From assembly GCA_014378805.1 (NCBI GenBank), contig JACMMY010000189.1, forward strand, positions 1 through 32,864: 32,864 nucleotides of DNA, in the 5' to 3' direction. Below, piece by piece: positions 1-9,669 of this stretch. The stretch comes from Moraxellaceae bacterium. Lineage in GTDB: Bacteria; Pseudomonadota; Gammaproteobacteria; Pseudomonadales; Moraxellaceae. Within the stretch, counting starts at the first letter, position 1, and every line of letters begins with the position of its first letter. The notes below the pieces were generated by a model that was not told where the DNA came from, did not search any database, and was given only the letters and a program-made list of their open reading frames with translations. A program made the translations under genes and the position numbers.

Positions 1-49
1 ACGGTCTTCTAAACCTAAAAAAATCAATTGTTTTTACATACTCTGGCGA

Positions 50-1114
50 CTAAAGAAACTCTTTTAGTAAAGGCATACTATCAGGCACTTCTACCAAGAA
101 TGTAGGCAAAACACGATCACAAAGCCATTGATGGAAAGAAGAAAGCTGTGAATGGTCTTTGGTTTCTGATAGTAAATAAAACAGCACTAACGGTAAATTA
201 TTCAAATAACCGTCTTTGCCATCACGGAAATAAAGACGTGCAAAAATACCGAGTACTTTAAGATGTCGCTGCGCGCCCATCCAGTCAAACCATTGTTGCA
301 ACTCTGCAAACGATGTTTTACCTAACCGTCCATTAATACTTTGACGTTCCCAATAAATTTTTAGCCATTCATTGACCTTCTCAGCAGGCCATTGCACATA
401 GGCATCACGCAACAAGGAAACGATGTCATAGGTCACAGGACCGATGACCGCGTCCTGAAAATCAATGACACCGAGTACTTCAGAATCATTCAACACCATC
501 AAATTACGGCAATGATAATCACGATGAACGACGACTTGTGGCTGGTGTAGCGCTTGATTTGCCAAAAAATCATAAGTTTCCATCAGTAAGGCTTGTTCTT
601 CTTTTGACGGTTTAAGCATTAAAAATTTACGCAAAAACCATTCATCAAATAAACTCATCTCATCAACAAGCTTGATTTCACCATAAGCAGGCAATGGATA
701 ACGTTCAAGTGGCGGCGTTTGTTGCAATTCGATAAGTTGATTCATCGCTTGAGAATATAATTGATCTACGTTATCTGAGGTCAATACCTGTGACAACACG
801 GTATCGCCAAAGTCTTCTAAAAGAATAAAACCTTGAGTGACATCACTTGCGATGATTTTTGGCACGCGCACATTGTGGCGACCCAACATTTCACAAATCG
901 CCAAGAACGGTCGGCAATCTTCACGAGGCGGTGGGGCGTCCATTACAATTAATGTCCGTCCAGAAACAAGCTCGGATAATTGAGCCGTTAAAATTTCGAT
1001 ACGATAATAACGACGGAAACTTGCGTCACCCGTGAGTGATATGAAATTTATTTCAGGGGTTTCTAGTTTTTCTATTACCCAGCCTTTCAGCGCAAGCAGA
1101 CGTTCAGTTAACAT
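50..1114 (-). CDS. amgK: Aminoglycoside phosphotransferase-family sugar kinase, AmgK-like (N-acetylmuramate/GlcNAc anomeric kinase)
   Basis: 354 aa ORF with kinase motifs VVVHRDYHCRNLM and GVIDFQDAVIGPVTYD; divergent from lptD, a neighbourhood known for amgK. Confidence 0.8.
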   Translation of the reverse strand: MLTERLLALKGWVIEKLETPEINFISLTGDASFRRYYRIEILTAQLSELVSGRTLIVMDAPPPREDCRPFLAICEMLGRHNVRVPKIIASDVTQGFILLEDFGDTVLSQVLTSDNVDQLYSQAMNQLIELQQTPPLERYPLPAYGEIKLVDEMSLFDEWFLRKFLMLKPSKEEQALLMETYDFLANQALHQPQVVVHRDYHCRNLMVLNDSEVLGVIDFQDAVIGPVTYDIVSLLRDAYVQWPAEKVNEWLKIYWERQSINGRLGKTSFAELQQWFDWMGAQRHLKVLGIFARLYFRDGKDGYLNNLPLVLFYLLSETKDHSQLSSFHQWLCDRVLPTFLVEVPDSMPLLKEFL

Positions 1115-1338
1115 AAGTGATCAATCCTTGACAAAAAACAACGTTACCAAAAAAAGTATGAGTCATACAGTGACAATCATAACGCGAGTGTAGCCGCTCG
1201 TCATATTTTTCTCTATGATGCGAGTAGCCTTATATTTTGTAATAACGTAAATTTTTTCTCTTTTTCACACATTCGAATCATTATCATGATGGTGATTGCG
1301 ATAAACTTAACCCTTCTGGTGCTAAACCTCTTTTTAAG

Positions 1339-3792
1339 ATGGATAATCTGAAATTGCGTCGATTTAAAATTCACAATCTAGCATTTGCTATTAGCCTTAT
1401 CTCTGCCTGTATTGCGGAGCAAGCAGCATATGCCGAGAATCCAAAAAGCACGACAAATAGCACAAATAGTAATGTGACTGACAATCGTTCAGCTGCAACA
1501 CTCGTCAATACAGAAAGCGCTTTAGATGCACCATTGTCATTTGGTTTTTACGACCGAAAACAGCTTGCAGAACTCCCAAAAGAGCAACAAATACCTGTTC
1601 CTGCTAGTTGTCGCGGTGTCTGGATTACACCAATACCGCTGAATAGTGACAAAAAAACCAATTCATCAATCAATGAATCCAGTACAACCACGCGTTCAGA
1701 TTATGCCTATTACGACCCCGATCAAGGCTCAGTTATGACGGGTAATGTTCGAATTAGTCAGCCTAATTATTTGATGACTGCGGATAAAGCCACCTTGGAT
1801 CAGGCTCAAACTATTGCAACAGCATCTGGAAATGTAAAAATAGCAAGTCCAGGTTTTGTCAGTTATGGTGGCACAGCTGTTTATAATTTAGAAACGAAGA
1901 CTGGCAGTATTAAAAACAGCAAATACATTGCGGAAGATCGGCAAGCACATGGTAGTGCCGGCGAAGTGATCCGTGAATCAGATCATCTTACGAGAATCAT
2001 CGATTCCGAATATTCAACGTGCGAGCCCGATACGGTTGGATGGAAACTTAAATCTCACCAACTGATTCTAAATCAAGAAACGGGCCGCGGTGTCGCAAGG
2101 GACGCAAGGCTTTACATAGGTAAAGTACCGATTTTTTATACACCCTATTTTAACTTCCCAATTGATGATCGTCGCGCGAGCGGAATTTTAATTCCAACTT
2201 TACGCTACAGCAGTCACAATGGGTTAGATTTTGCGCTACCCTATTATCTAAATTTAGCACCCAATTACGATGCAACTTTGACGCCGCGTATCATCACAAG
2301 TCGTAATCCGATGCTTGACGGTGAATTTCGTTTTCTGACGCAAAATTTTGGCAGTGGAATAATTGATGGCTCTTTTCTACCTAACGATCCTAAATATAAT
2401 GACTTAGACCGAAAGGAAATCAGATTTAAGCATGACTTAGCATTTAATTCACATTGGGATAGCCATATCAATCTAAATTATGTTTCTGATAAAGATTATT
2501 TTTCTGATGTTGGACAAACCCTCGGCCCCATCAATAATCTAAATCAAGAACGTTCTGCGACGCTGAATTATAATAATAGCACCCTGGGACTCATCGCTTC
2601 TTTACAGGCACTGAACTATCAAGGACTCGACAAAAGTGTTCCTGATATTTCCCGCCCTTACGGTCGAGTTCAGCTTAAACTAAATTATGATCAAGGTTCT
2701 TTGAATGGTTTAGAGCGATTTGCTTATAATGAAACTGGCTACTTTCAGCGTGAAATCAATGATGGTTCAGGTCCACAAACCAATGGTATTCGGCAATACA
2801 ATACATTGGGTTTTAAATATAATTTCCGTGAACCCAGTGGTTATTTGATTCCAAATGCATCTGTGCGTACACTGTTATACCAAGATCAAACCAACAATAA
2901 TAATCGAACACCAACCATTGTTGTCCCTCAATTTACATTCGATAGCGGGTTGTTTTTTGAACGTGATATTGGTACTTTTTTGCAAACTTTAGAACCGCGA
3001 TTTTTTTATGCCTATTCGCCTTATGTCAATCAAGATGCACTACCTGTCTTTGATACAACGTATACATCAAGTAATTATAATCAACTGTTTAACCCATCAC
3101 GTTTTGTCGGTAATGACCGCTTAGATGATAATAATTTCGCTACGCTAGGACTCACTAGTCGACTATATGATGCTGATGGACTTGAACGTCTCAGAATTGG
3201 CGTTGCTGATCGGTTTTATTTCAATGATCGCGAGACTAAACTATTTGCGGCAGATGCAATCGGTACTGCAAGATCATCGGGCATAGGTCTCGATCTTGGT
3301 GCAACATGGAGTAAACATCTTAGCTATAGTGGTAGCTCTTTATGGCTTGCTTCTGGAAAATTTTCAGCGAACTCATCTGACGTTCATTACACTACGGATA
3401 TAGGCAGTGTGTTGAGCTTAGGGTATATTTTTAGACGCAATGTTACAGAAGATCATCAAATTGGTTCAAGGCAAGCTACGGCTTCTTTTGTACAACCTGT
3501 TTATAATAATTTTAGGATATTAGGTTCGGTGCAGTACGATTATCAGACCAGTGCAGCTCGTGATGCACTTATTGGTGTAGATTATGATTCATGCTGTTGG
3601 AGTGTTTCTGTTTATGGTCGATCGTATTACAACGACTTTGAAGATCCACGCACAACGCGCGCACATACAGGAATCGTCTTCCAAGTTACATTTAAGGGAT
3701 TAGCAAGTAATTCTGAAAGTCCTCTTACAGCCCTGCTTAAGCAGAAAATTTATGGATTCACGCAGGTAGACTCATCGTGGCAAAAACGTTAA
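1339..3792 (+). CDS. lptD: LPS-assembly outer membrane protein LptD
   Basis: 817 aa; OstA-like N-terminal region (YYDPDQGSVMTGNVRISQPNYLMTADKATLDQ), YTPYFNFPIDDRRASGILIPT motif, beta-barrel C-terminus, Cys in PASCRG, STCEP and SCCWS. Confidence 0.96.
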   Translation: MDNLKLRRFKIHNLAFAISLISACIAEQAAYAENPKSTTNSTNSNVTDNRSAATLVNTESALDAPLSFGFYDRKQLAELPKEQQIPVPASCRGVWITPIPLNSDKKTNSSINESSTTTRSDYAYYDPDQGSVMTGNVRISQPNYLMTADKATLDQAQTIATASGNVKIASPGFVSYGGTAVYNLETKTGSIKNSKYIAEDRQAHGSAGEVIRESDHLTRIIDSEYSTCEPDTVGWKLKSHQLILNQETGRGVARDARLYIGKVPIFYTPYFNFPIDDRRASGILIPTLRYSSHNGLDFALPYYLNLAPNYDATLTPRIITSRNPMLDGEFRFLTQNFGSGIIDGSFLPNDPKYNDLDRKEIRFKHDLAFNSHWDSHINLNYVSDKDYFSDVGQTLGPINNLNQERSATLNYNNSTLGLIASLQALNYQGLDKSVPDISRPYGRVQLKLNYDQGSLNGLERFAYNETGYFQREINDGSGPQTNGIRQYNTLGFKYNFREPSGYLIPNASVRTLLYQDQTNNNNRTPTIVVPQFTFDSGLFFERDIGTFLQTLEPRFFYAYSPYVNQDALPVFDTTYTSSNYNQLFNPSRFVGNDRLDDNNFATLGLTSRLYDADGLERLRIGVADRFYFNDRETKLFAADAIGTARSSGIGLDLGATWSKHLSYSGSSLWLASGKFSANSSDVHYTTDIGSVLSLGYIFRRNVTEDHQIGSRQATASFVQPVYNNFRILGSVQYDYQTSAARDALIGVDYDSCCWSVSVYGRSYYNDFEDPRTTRAHTGIVFQVTFKGLASNSESPLTALLKQKIYGFTQVDSSWQKR

Positions 3793-5168
3793 ACAAAGAT
3801 TTATACAATGCTTTTGGTCAGACTCAAAATCAGACTTTTTTTCGTAAAAAACTATTTTTTGCTAGAGCATTAACCTCAGCATTGAGCTTAAGTGCATCGA
3901 GTATTGCTTTAGTCATTCCAAATAGCGTAAGTGCGGCAACTCAGACTACTGTGGTTGCTACACCACTTGATTATGTGGTTGCTGTTGTCGATGATTCAAT
4001 CATTTTAGCGAGTGATATTACTCAAGCGATGCAGGGTGCGAAGCAACAGATTCTAGCGCACAAACAATCGATACCGCCGGATGATGTACTACAAGCAGAT
4101 GTTATTCGACAACTGATTTTGCGCAAAATTCAGTTAGGAATTATTGCTCGTAGCGGTGTGAGTATTGATGACAACACGCTCAATGCTGCCATTGACAATA
4201 TGGTTCAGCAACAAGGTCTCTCATCACGTAGTGAGTTCGAAAAGAAACTCAACGCAATTAAACCAAATGGTTTTGCAGAGTTCCGTCAGCAAATTCTAGA
4301 CGATTTAAATATTAATCGCTTACAACAACAACGCGTTGCAAGTCGACTTAAAATTACCGATAAAGACGTGGACAACTTCCTTAGTTCACCTCAAAGTGCT
4401 GAAGCACTTAAAACTGAATTTAATTTCAATATTATCCAAGTACCCATCGAAGATAAATCTAACGTACAAGAAATCGCTAAAGCAACAGCGATCGCAAACG
4501 TTGTCTTAGATCAACTCCGTGCAGGTAAACCCCTAGAGTCCTTGATCGCTCAATATAAACTTCAAGGTGGAGAGCAAGGTTGGCACAAATCTGATGAGCT
4601 TCCGACTCCCTTTATTGAAGCACTTTCAAGCTTAAAGCAAGGTGAGTTCAGCAAACCTTTCGTTACTTTAGAAGGTGTCGATATTTTGCAATCTGTTGGA
4701 ATGCGCGGTGCGGCTGGCGCAATGGTACATCAATATCATGTCAGACATATTCTTGCAAAAATAAACGAAGTGACCAGCCCCGCTGACGCAAAACTGAAGA
4801 TCGATGATATTTATACAAAACTTAAAGCGGGTGCATCTTTTTCAGAACTCGCAAAAACTTACTCTGATGATCCAGGTTCTGCTCAAAACGGAGGAGATTT
4901 AAGTTGGGTATCCGCAGGTGAAATGGTTCCAGCATTTGATGCTATGATGTTAAAAACACCTGTTGGTCAATTAAGTCCAATATTTCAATCGCAGTATGGT
5001 TGGCATATTTTAGAAGTGAATGAAACTCGGGATAAAGATATGACTGAGCAATATCGTCGAGATGTTGCAAAACAAACTTTATATAAACGCCAATTCCCAG
5101 TTGAACTTGATAACTGGTTGCGAGAAATTCGTGCAACAGCTTATGTGAATATGCGTGATAGCAAATAA
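3777..5168 (+). CDS. surA: Periplasmic chaperone / peptidyl-prolyl isomerase SurA
   Basis: Two parvulin-like segments, including YHVRHILAKI...SFSELAKTYSDDPGSAQNGGDLSWVSAGEMVPAFDAM; overlaps the 3' end of lptD by 16 bp. Confidence 0.96.
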   Translation: MAKTLNKDLYNAFGQTQNQTFFRKKLFFARALTSALSLSASSIALVIPNSVSAATQTTVVATPLDYVVAVVDDSIILASDITQAMQGAKQQILAHKQSIPPDDVLQADVIRQLILRKIQLGIIARSGVSIDDNTLNAAIDNMVQQQGLSSRSEFEKKLNAIKPNGFAEFRQQILDDLNINRLQQQRVASRLKITDKDVDNFLSSPQSAEALKTEFNFNIIQVPIEDKSNVQEIAKATAIANVVLDQLRAGKPLESLIAQYKLQGGEQGWHKSDELPTPFIEALSSLKQGEFSKPFVTLEGVDILQSVGMRGAAGAMVHQYHVRHILAKINEVTSPADAKLKIDDIYTKLKAGASFSELAKTYSDDPGSAQNGGDLSWVSAGEMVPAFDAMMLKTPVGQLSPIFQSQYGWHILEVNETRDKDMTEQYRRDVAKQTLYKRQFPVELDNWLREIRATAYVNMRDSK

Positions 5169-5181
5169 AAATTAATATCAT

Positions 5182-5210
5182 AATGACCTATATTTTATGT
5201 ATGGGTCATT
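5182..5210 (+). other. Strong hairpin in the surA 3' region
   Basis: aatgacctatat-tttta-tgtatgggtcatt; 12-bp stem with two G-U pairs and a 5-nt loop, 13 nt after the surA stop; no following T tract. Confidence 0.6.
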
Positions 5211-5321
5211 GTGAGTAAGAATCACATACACTTAAAAAATAGAATATATCCGATTATAATATTAAAGATCGAATTAATTTCTTAATTTTCATTTATTATT
5301 AATAATCAGTTTAATTATCTC

Positions 5322-5356
5322 AAAAAAACACCGCATTAAAGCGGTGCTATTTTTTA
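5322..5356. terminator. Bidirectional intrinsic terminator between convergent surA and hfq
   Basis: aaaaaaa-caccgc-attaaa-gcggtg-ctattttttatt. Confidence 0.85.
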
Positions 5357-5378
5357 TTAATAACTAATCATCAAATGA

Positions 5379-5858
5379 TTAGAAATTATTGTTGTCACTA
5401 CCGTCATCTTCAGAATCTTTATGTTCACCAAAATTTGGTGCTTGATTACCTGGAGTATGGCCATAACCTGAACCAAAACCGCCTTGTGCACCAAAACCAC
5501 CTTGACTACCAAAACCTGAGGGTTGTGCTGCACCGAAACCACGTGGCGCACCGAAACCACCAGTAGGTTGGCTACCAAAACCACCACCTTGAGGCCCGAA
5601 ACCTGCTGTAGGTGCAGCAAAGCCTGTTGGTTGTTCTACGCCAGTAGCAGGACGTGGATTACGTGCTGGTACAACGGTAGAAATGGCATGTTTATAAACC
5701 ATTTGGCTAACAGTATTTTTGAGTAAAACAACATACTGATCAAAAGATTCGATCTGTCCTTGCAGTTTAATTCCATTCACTAAGAAAATTGAAACTGGAA
5801 TACGCTCTTTGCGCAAGGCATTTAAAAACGGATCTTGTAATGTTTGACCTTTAGACAT
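5379..5858 (-). CDS. hfq: RNA chaperone Hfq with long Gly/Phe-rich C-terminal tail
   Basis: [66 protein letters not shown] is a canonical Hfq core; about 90-residue GFG-rich tail. Confidence 0.98.
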   Translation of the reverse strand: MSKGQTLQDPFLNALRKERIPVSIFLVNGIKLQGQIESFDQYVVLLKNTVSQMVYKHAISTVVPARNPRPATGVEQPTGFAAPTAGFGPQGGGFGSQPTGGFGAPRGFGAAQPSGFGSQGGFGAQGGFGSGYGHTPGNQAPNFGEHKDSEDDGSDNNNF

Positions 5859-5906
5859 TTCATTCTCTCCAAAAACTTAAAAATAACTCTAAATAAAAAG
5901 CTGCCA

Positions 5907-5923
5907 CAATTAGCTGCTAATTG
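5907..5923. repeat. 17-bp perfect palindrome upstream of hfq
   Basis: caattagc-t-gctaattg; 8-bp arms, 1-nt centre, in the hfq-miaA intergenic region. Confidence 0.75.
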
Positions 5924-5970
5924 AATTTCTTATGTCACACGACAAGAGGTACAATTTTGAGGCATTCTCT

Positions 5971-6975
5971 TCAACTACGCAAGTGAAGAAAACCTTCATT
6001 AAGTGTATTAAATACCTGAACAGTGTGTGAATCGCGTAAAGATCTAATCCAAGTATACTGACGCTTTGCAAGTTGCCTTGTGGCATATAATGCACGATTC
6101 TTCATATCTAGTATGTTTTTATTGGTATTAACAGTCAATTGGTATTCTGTGAGCAGTTCATTTTGTGCGATAAGCGGTATTTCATTTTCAATTTGATCTA
6201 AATACTCCCAAACCTGTCGATAACCAACTGCGCGCATTGATGGAAACTCAGAAGTCAGAAATGGGCGTTGCCGAAGCGTTTTAACCTCATCAATAAAATC
6301 TGCTTCCCACATTTGATGCAAACGAAGCGCAATACGCTCATGTAACAGTGCACGATCTGGCACTAAGGCGTAAATTTTGAAACGATCTGATGATGACTCT
6401 ATAACCTGTTCATCATGATAATCACTGATTGCTCGCCCGCTGATCCGAAAAACCTCTAAAGCCCTCATCACGCGTTGGCGATCACTCGGTAGAAATCGTT
6501 GTGCCGCACGTGGATCAACGAGTGACAATTGCTGATGTATCCAATCCCAACCATATAGTTCAGCTTGTGCTGTAATTTCTGCGCGAATAGCTGCATCAGC
6601 TGCTGGCATCGCAGCCATGCCTGATAACAAACTGCGAAAATACAACATCGTTCCGCCGACAAGTAACGGAATTTTTCCTCGTTGTTGAATATCAGCGATT
6701 AAGCGTGTGGCATCTTCCACAAAAGTTGCAGCGGAATAGACTTCTTCTGGCTCAATAATATCGACCAAATGATGCGGATATTGACGTAATTCTTCTGCGG
6801 TAGGTTTAGCCGTTCCGATATTTAAACCACGATAGACCAACGCCGAATCAACTGAAATAATTTCATATTTACCCGAATTATATAATTCACAAGCCAATCC
6901 TGTTTTACCGCTGGCTGTAGGACCGATTAAACAGATGGCGGGAGGAAATTCAGTGGGTTTTTTAAGTAAAGTCAA
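5971..6975 (-). CDS. miaA: tRNA dimethylallyltransferase MiaA
   Basis: LIGPTASGKTGLACEL P-loop, SVDSALVYRGLNIGTAKPT, VGGTMLYFRSLLSG. Confidence 0.97.
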   Translation of the reverse strand: MTLLKKPTEFPPAICLIGPTASGKTGLACELYNSGKYEIISVDSALVYRGLNIGTAKPTAEELRQYPHHLVDIIEPEEVYSAATFVEDATRLIADIQQRGKIPLLVGGTMLYFRSLLSGMAAMPAADAAIRAEITAQAELYGWDWIHQQLSLVDPRAAQRFLPSDRQRVMRALEVFRISGRAISDYHDEQVIESSSDRFKIYALVPDRALLHERIALRLHQMWEADFIDEVKTLRQRPFLTSEFPSMRAVGYRQVWEYLDQIENEIPLIAQNELLTEYQLTVNTNKNILDMKNRALYATRQLAKRQYTWIRSLRDSHTVQVFNTLNEGFLHLRS

Positions 6976-8994
6976 TCAATCGCCTCTGGCAAATAATTTA
7001 TCAAGCTGAGATAGTGGAAATGCGCGCCATGTTGGACGACCATGATTGCATTGGCTAGCAAACGGTGTATGTTCCATTTGTCGAAGTAAACCGTTCATTT
7101 CTGCAAGACTGAGCTGGCGATGCGCTCGTACTGCTCCATGACATGCCATTGTGCCGAGAATACGATCTCTTGCGCGAATCAAGCCACTATTATTGGTGTT
7201 TACAACTAGATCAGTTTCCGTTTGCTTTTGATGATCTGGTTCAGACAAATCAATATCAGACAATAACTGCTGAACCAAGGTAATGATATTTCCTCTGGCT
7301 AATAATGCTGGCACTGCACGCACAATAACGGTCTGCTCGCCTTGTCTGTCAATCTCTAAACCCAAACGATGTAAGCTATCTTGAATTTGTTCTGCCCGGT
7401 GCGCTTGTTGCGAGGTAACATCGACTGCGAGCGGCACTAAAAGCGGCTGCGTTTGCCACTGCTCGGCTTTATTGGCATCCCATGCCAGTTTGAGTTGCTC
7501 CAGCAGAATACGTTCATGTGCTGCGTGCATATCCACCATAATCAAACCATCGCGGTTTTGTGCCAAAATATAAATTCCATGCAACTGCGCAAGCGCAATT
7601 CCTAATGGATATTCATCCTTGGTTTGTGGCGCATCGTCAGAATTTGGATTGGTTGTAGGTCGTAATGCCTGCTGATATTGACTTAGAGCTGACTGAACGC
7701 CTCGATCTTGAAAGTTTTGAGTAGAATATGAATTTAAATTCGATTGCTGTTGAAACCCATTATTTTGCGAGAAGTCATGGTTAAGATTTTGTGGTCTATC
7801 TAATAATTGACTATCAACAGATGTCGTACCTATGTCATATTGATGCAGACCCAATACCGATTGCACTTGCTCAGGTTGACGTTGAGTCGGATGCAATGCA
7901 TCAGCAAGTTCAGCAGGCGCAGTTTGAAACTGTGACAGCACTTGCTTGGCATGATGCCGAACAAACTCATGGACTTCGCGCTGTGCCACGAAACGTACTT
8001 CATGCTTGGTCGGATGAACATTGACATCGACGCGTTCTGGATCAATCTCAAGAAATAACAGAAATGCAGGATGACGATGCCCATGCAAAACTGACTCATA
8101 GGCCATTCGTAAGGCATGACTGACACTGCGATCTTTCACCACGCGTCCATTGACATATAAATACTGTAAATCAGGTTGTCCGCGTGCTTCTGCAGGATGA
8201 CCCAACCAGCCCGCCAAACGTAAATCTAAACTTTGCGAATCTACCCAATGCGCAGTATCAGCAAAACGACCGCCCAAAATTTTACGCACACGTTGTAATC
8301 GTAGTTCGCCGCTATCCGCAATCGGAAAATCCATTTTGCGTTGATCTTGATGGATCAGTACAAATGCCACATCGAAATGCACCAACGCCATCCGACGTAT
8401 GACTTCTTCGATATGGCTATATTCTGTCGCGACACTTTTGAGGAACTTACGGCGTGCAGGCACGTTATAAAATAAGTCACGAATTACAACACGTGTACCG
8501 CGAGCATGTGCGACAGGCTTAGGGCTAATAAGTTCCTTCAGCGAAACTTGCGCTATCTCATGATCAATTGCCGTATCAACCATGACCTCAAAACCCAAGC
8601 CGTCATCGGTTTGGCTACTCGACAAACTGAAGCGCGAAATAGCCGCGATGGATGCTAACGCCTCACCACGAAAACCTAAGGTTGCAATAGCAGCCAACTG
8701 CTCTGCTGTGGAAATTTTACTAGTTGCATGACGTAATACAGCAAGCACTAAATCATCAGGATGAATACCACAGCCATTATCCAAGACTTCAATCAGTGAA
8801 GAACCGCCTTGCTGGATTCTCACTTCAATTCGCGTCGCGCCTGCATCTAATGCATTTTCTACTAACTCTTTAACGACGGATGCTGGACGCTCAACGACTT
8901 CACCCGCAGCAATTTGGTTGGCGAGTACCGCAGGAAGTTTATAAATACGTGATGCGTTTAAAGCGGTTGAAGAGTTGACTGTAGAATCATTCAT
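6976..8994 (-). CDS. mutL: DNA mismatch repair protein MutL
   Basis: IAAGEVVERPASVVKELVENALDAGATRIEV, LGFRGEALASIAAISRF; C-terminal HGRPTWRAFPLSQLDKLF. Confidence 0.98.
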   Translation of the reverse strand: MNDSTVNSSTALNASRIYKLPAVLANQIAAGEVVERPASVVKELVENALDAGATRIEVRIQQGGSSLIEVLDNGCGIHPDDLVLAVLRHATSKISTAEQLAAIATLGFRGEALASIAAISRFSLSSSQTDDGLGFEVMVDTAIDHEIAQVSLKELISPKPVAHARGTRVVIRDLFYNVPARRKFLKSVATEYSHIEEVIRRMALVHFDVAFVLIHQDQRKMDFPIADSGELRLQRVRKILGGRFADTAHWVDSQSLDLRLAGWLGHPAEARGQPDLQYLYVNGRVVKDRSVSHALRMAYESVLHGHRHPAFLLFLEIDPERVDVNVHPTKHEVRFVAQREVHEFVRHHAKQVLSQFQTAPAELADALHPTQRQPEQVQSVLGLHQYDIGTTSVDSQLLDRPQNLNHDFSQNNGFQQQSNLNSYSTQNFQDRGVQSALSQYQQALRPTTNPNSDDAPQTKDEYPLGIALAQLHGIYILAQNRDGLIMVDMHAAHERILLEQLKLAWDANKAEQWQTQPLLVPLAVDVTSQQAHRAEQIQDSLHRLGLEIDRQGEQTVIVRAVPALLARGNIITLVQQLLSDIDLSEPDHQKQTETDLVVNTNNSGLIRARDRILGTMACHGAVRAHRQLSLAEMNGLLRQMEHTPFASQCNHGRPTWRAFPLSQLDKLFARGD

Positions 8995-9549
8995 TTAGGG
9001 GGCTTCCCAGCCTTTTTGAACTTGCGAAAAGTCGCAATTAAGCGCCGTTAATGCCGCAATTCCAATTGGACCAAATGCTTCAATTTTTAAATGTCGCGTG
9101 ATATCGTCATCCGCAATTTGTAAGGTTAACTGCAAATCAGCGGCAGGAATGACTGACTCACCTTTTTGTGGCCATTCAATCAATATTAACGCATTGCGAT
9201 CATCCAAATAATCACGAATTCCCATTAGCTCGAGTTCAAAGGGATCATTTAAACGATATAAATCAAAATGAAAAACGGACTGTCCCTTAATCTGGTAAGG
9301 TTCAACCAAAGTATACGTTGGACTTTTGACAGCGCCGATATGACCTTTTTCCTGTAGCAAAGCGCGCGTAAAGGTTGTTTTCCCCGCGCCTAAACCACCG
9401 ATTAAATAAATCACTCCAGCCGGAAAAACCTGTGCAAGTTGTGAGGCAATTTTGGACGTTGCGACTTCATCTGTCAGCTCAATATAGCGTACAGTAGGAA
9501 GATCAAATGTTGACTGGGTATTCAAAGTATCCGTCATGTTACTCAGCAA
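8995..9549 (-). CDS. tsaE: tRNA threonylcarbamoyladenosine biosynthesis ATPase TsaE
   Basis: LIGGLGAGKTTFTRALLQ, KSPTYTLVEPY, HFDLYRLNDPFELELMGIRDYLD, LIEWPQKGE; abuts mutL. Start may be the internal ATG (MTDTLNTQ). Confidence 0.95.
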   Translation of the reverse strand: MLSNMTDTLNTQSTFDLPTVRYIELTDEVATSKIASQLAQVFPAGVIYLIGGLGAGKTTFTRALLQEKGHIGAVKSPTYTLVEPYQIKGQSVFHFDLYRLNDPFELELMGIRDYLDDRNALILIEWPQKGESVIPAADLQLTLQIADDDITRHLKIEAFGPIGIAALTALNCDFSQVQKGWEAP

Positions 9550-9669
9550 ATAAACGATGCAATAAAAACAGATTATACCATGTGAAGATTTTTCAACGAC
9601 ATTGGATTTCGAAATCGAATATTTTCATTGCAAATCTTTCATTAAAAATTATTAGCAGGAAATAGTTGC

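Noticed and set aside
1276-1297. Full Fur box upstream of lptD
   Set aside because: Only one half matches the 19-bp Fur consensus; the adjoining nine bases do not, so I report it only as a palindrome.
5357-5620. Antisense and overlapping ORFs inside hfq (87, 63 and 67 aa)
   Set aside because: Low-complexity products of the repetitive Gly-rich hfq tail read in other frames; canonical Hfq explains the region.
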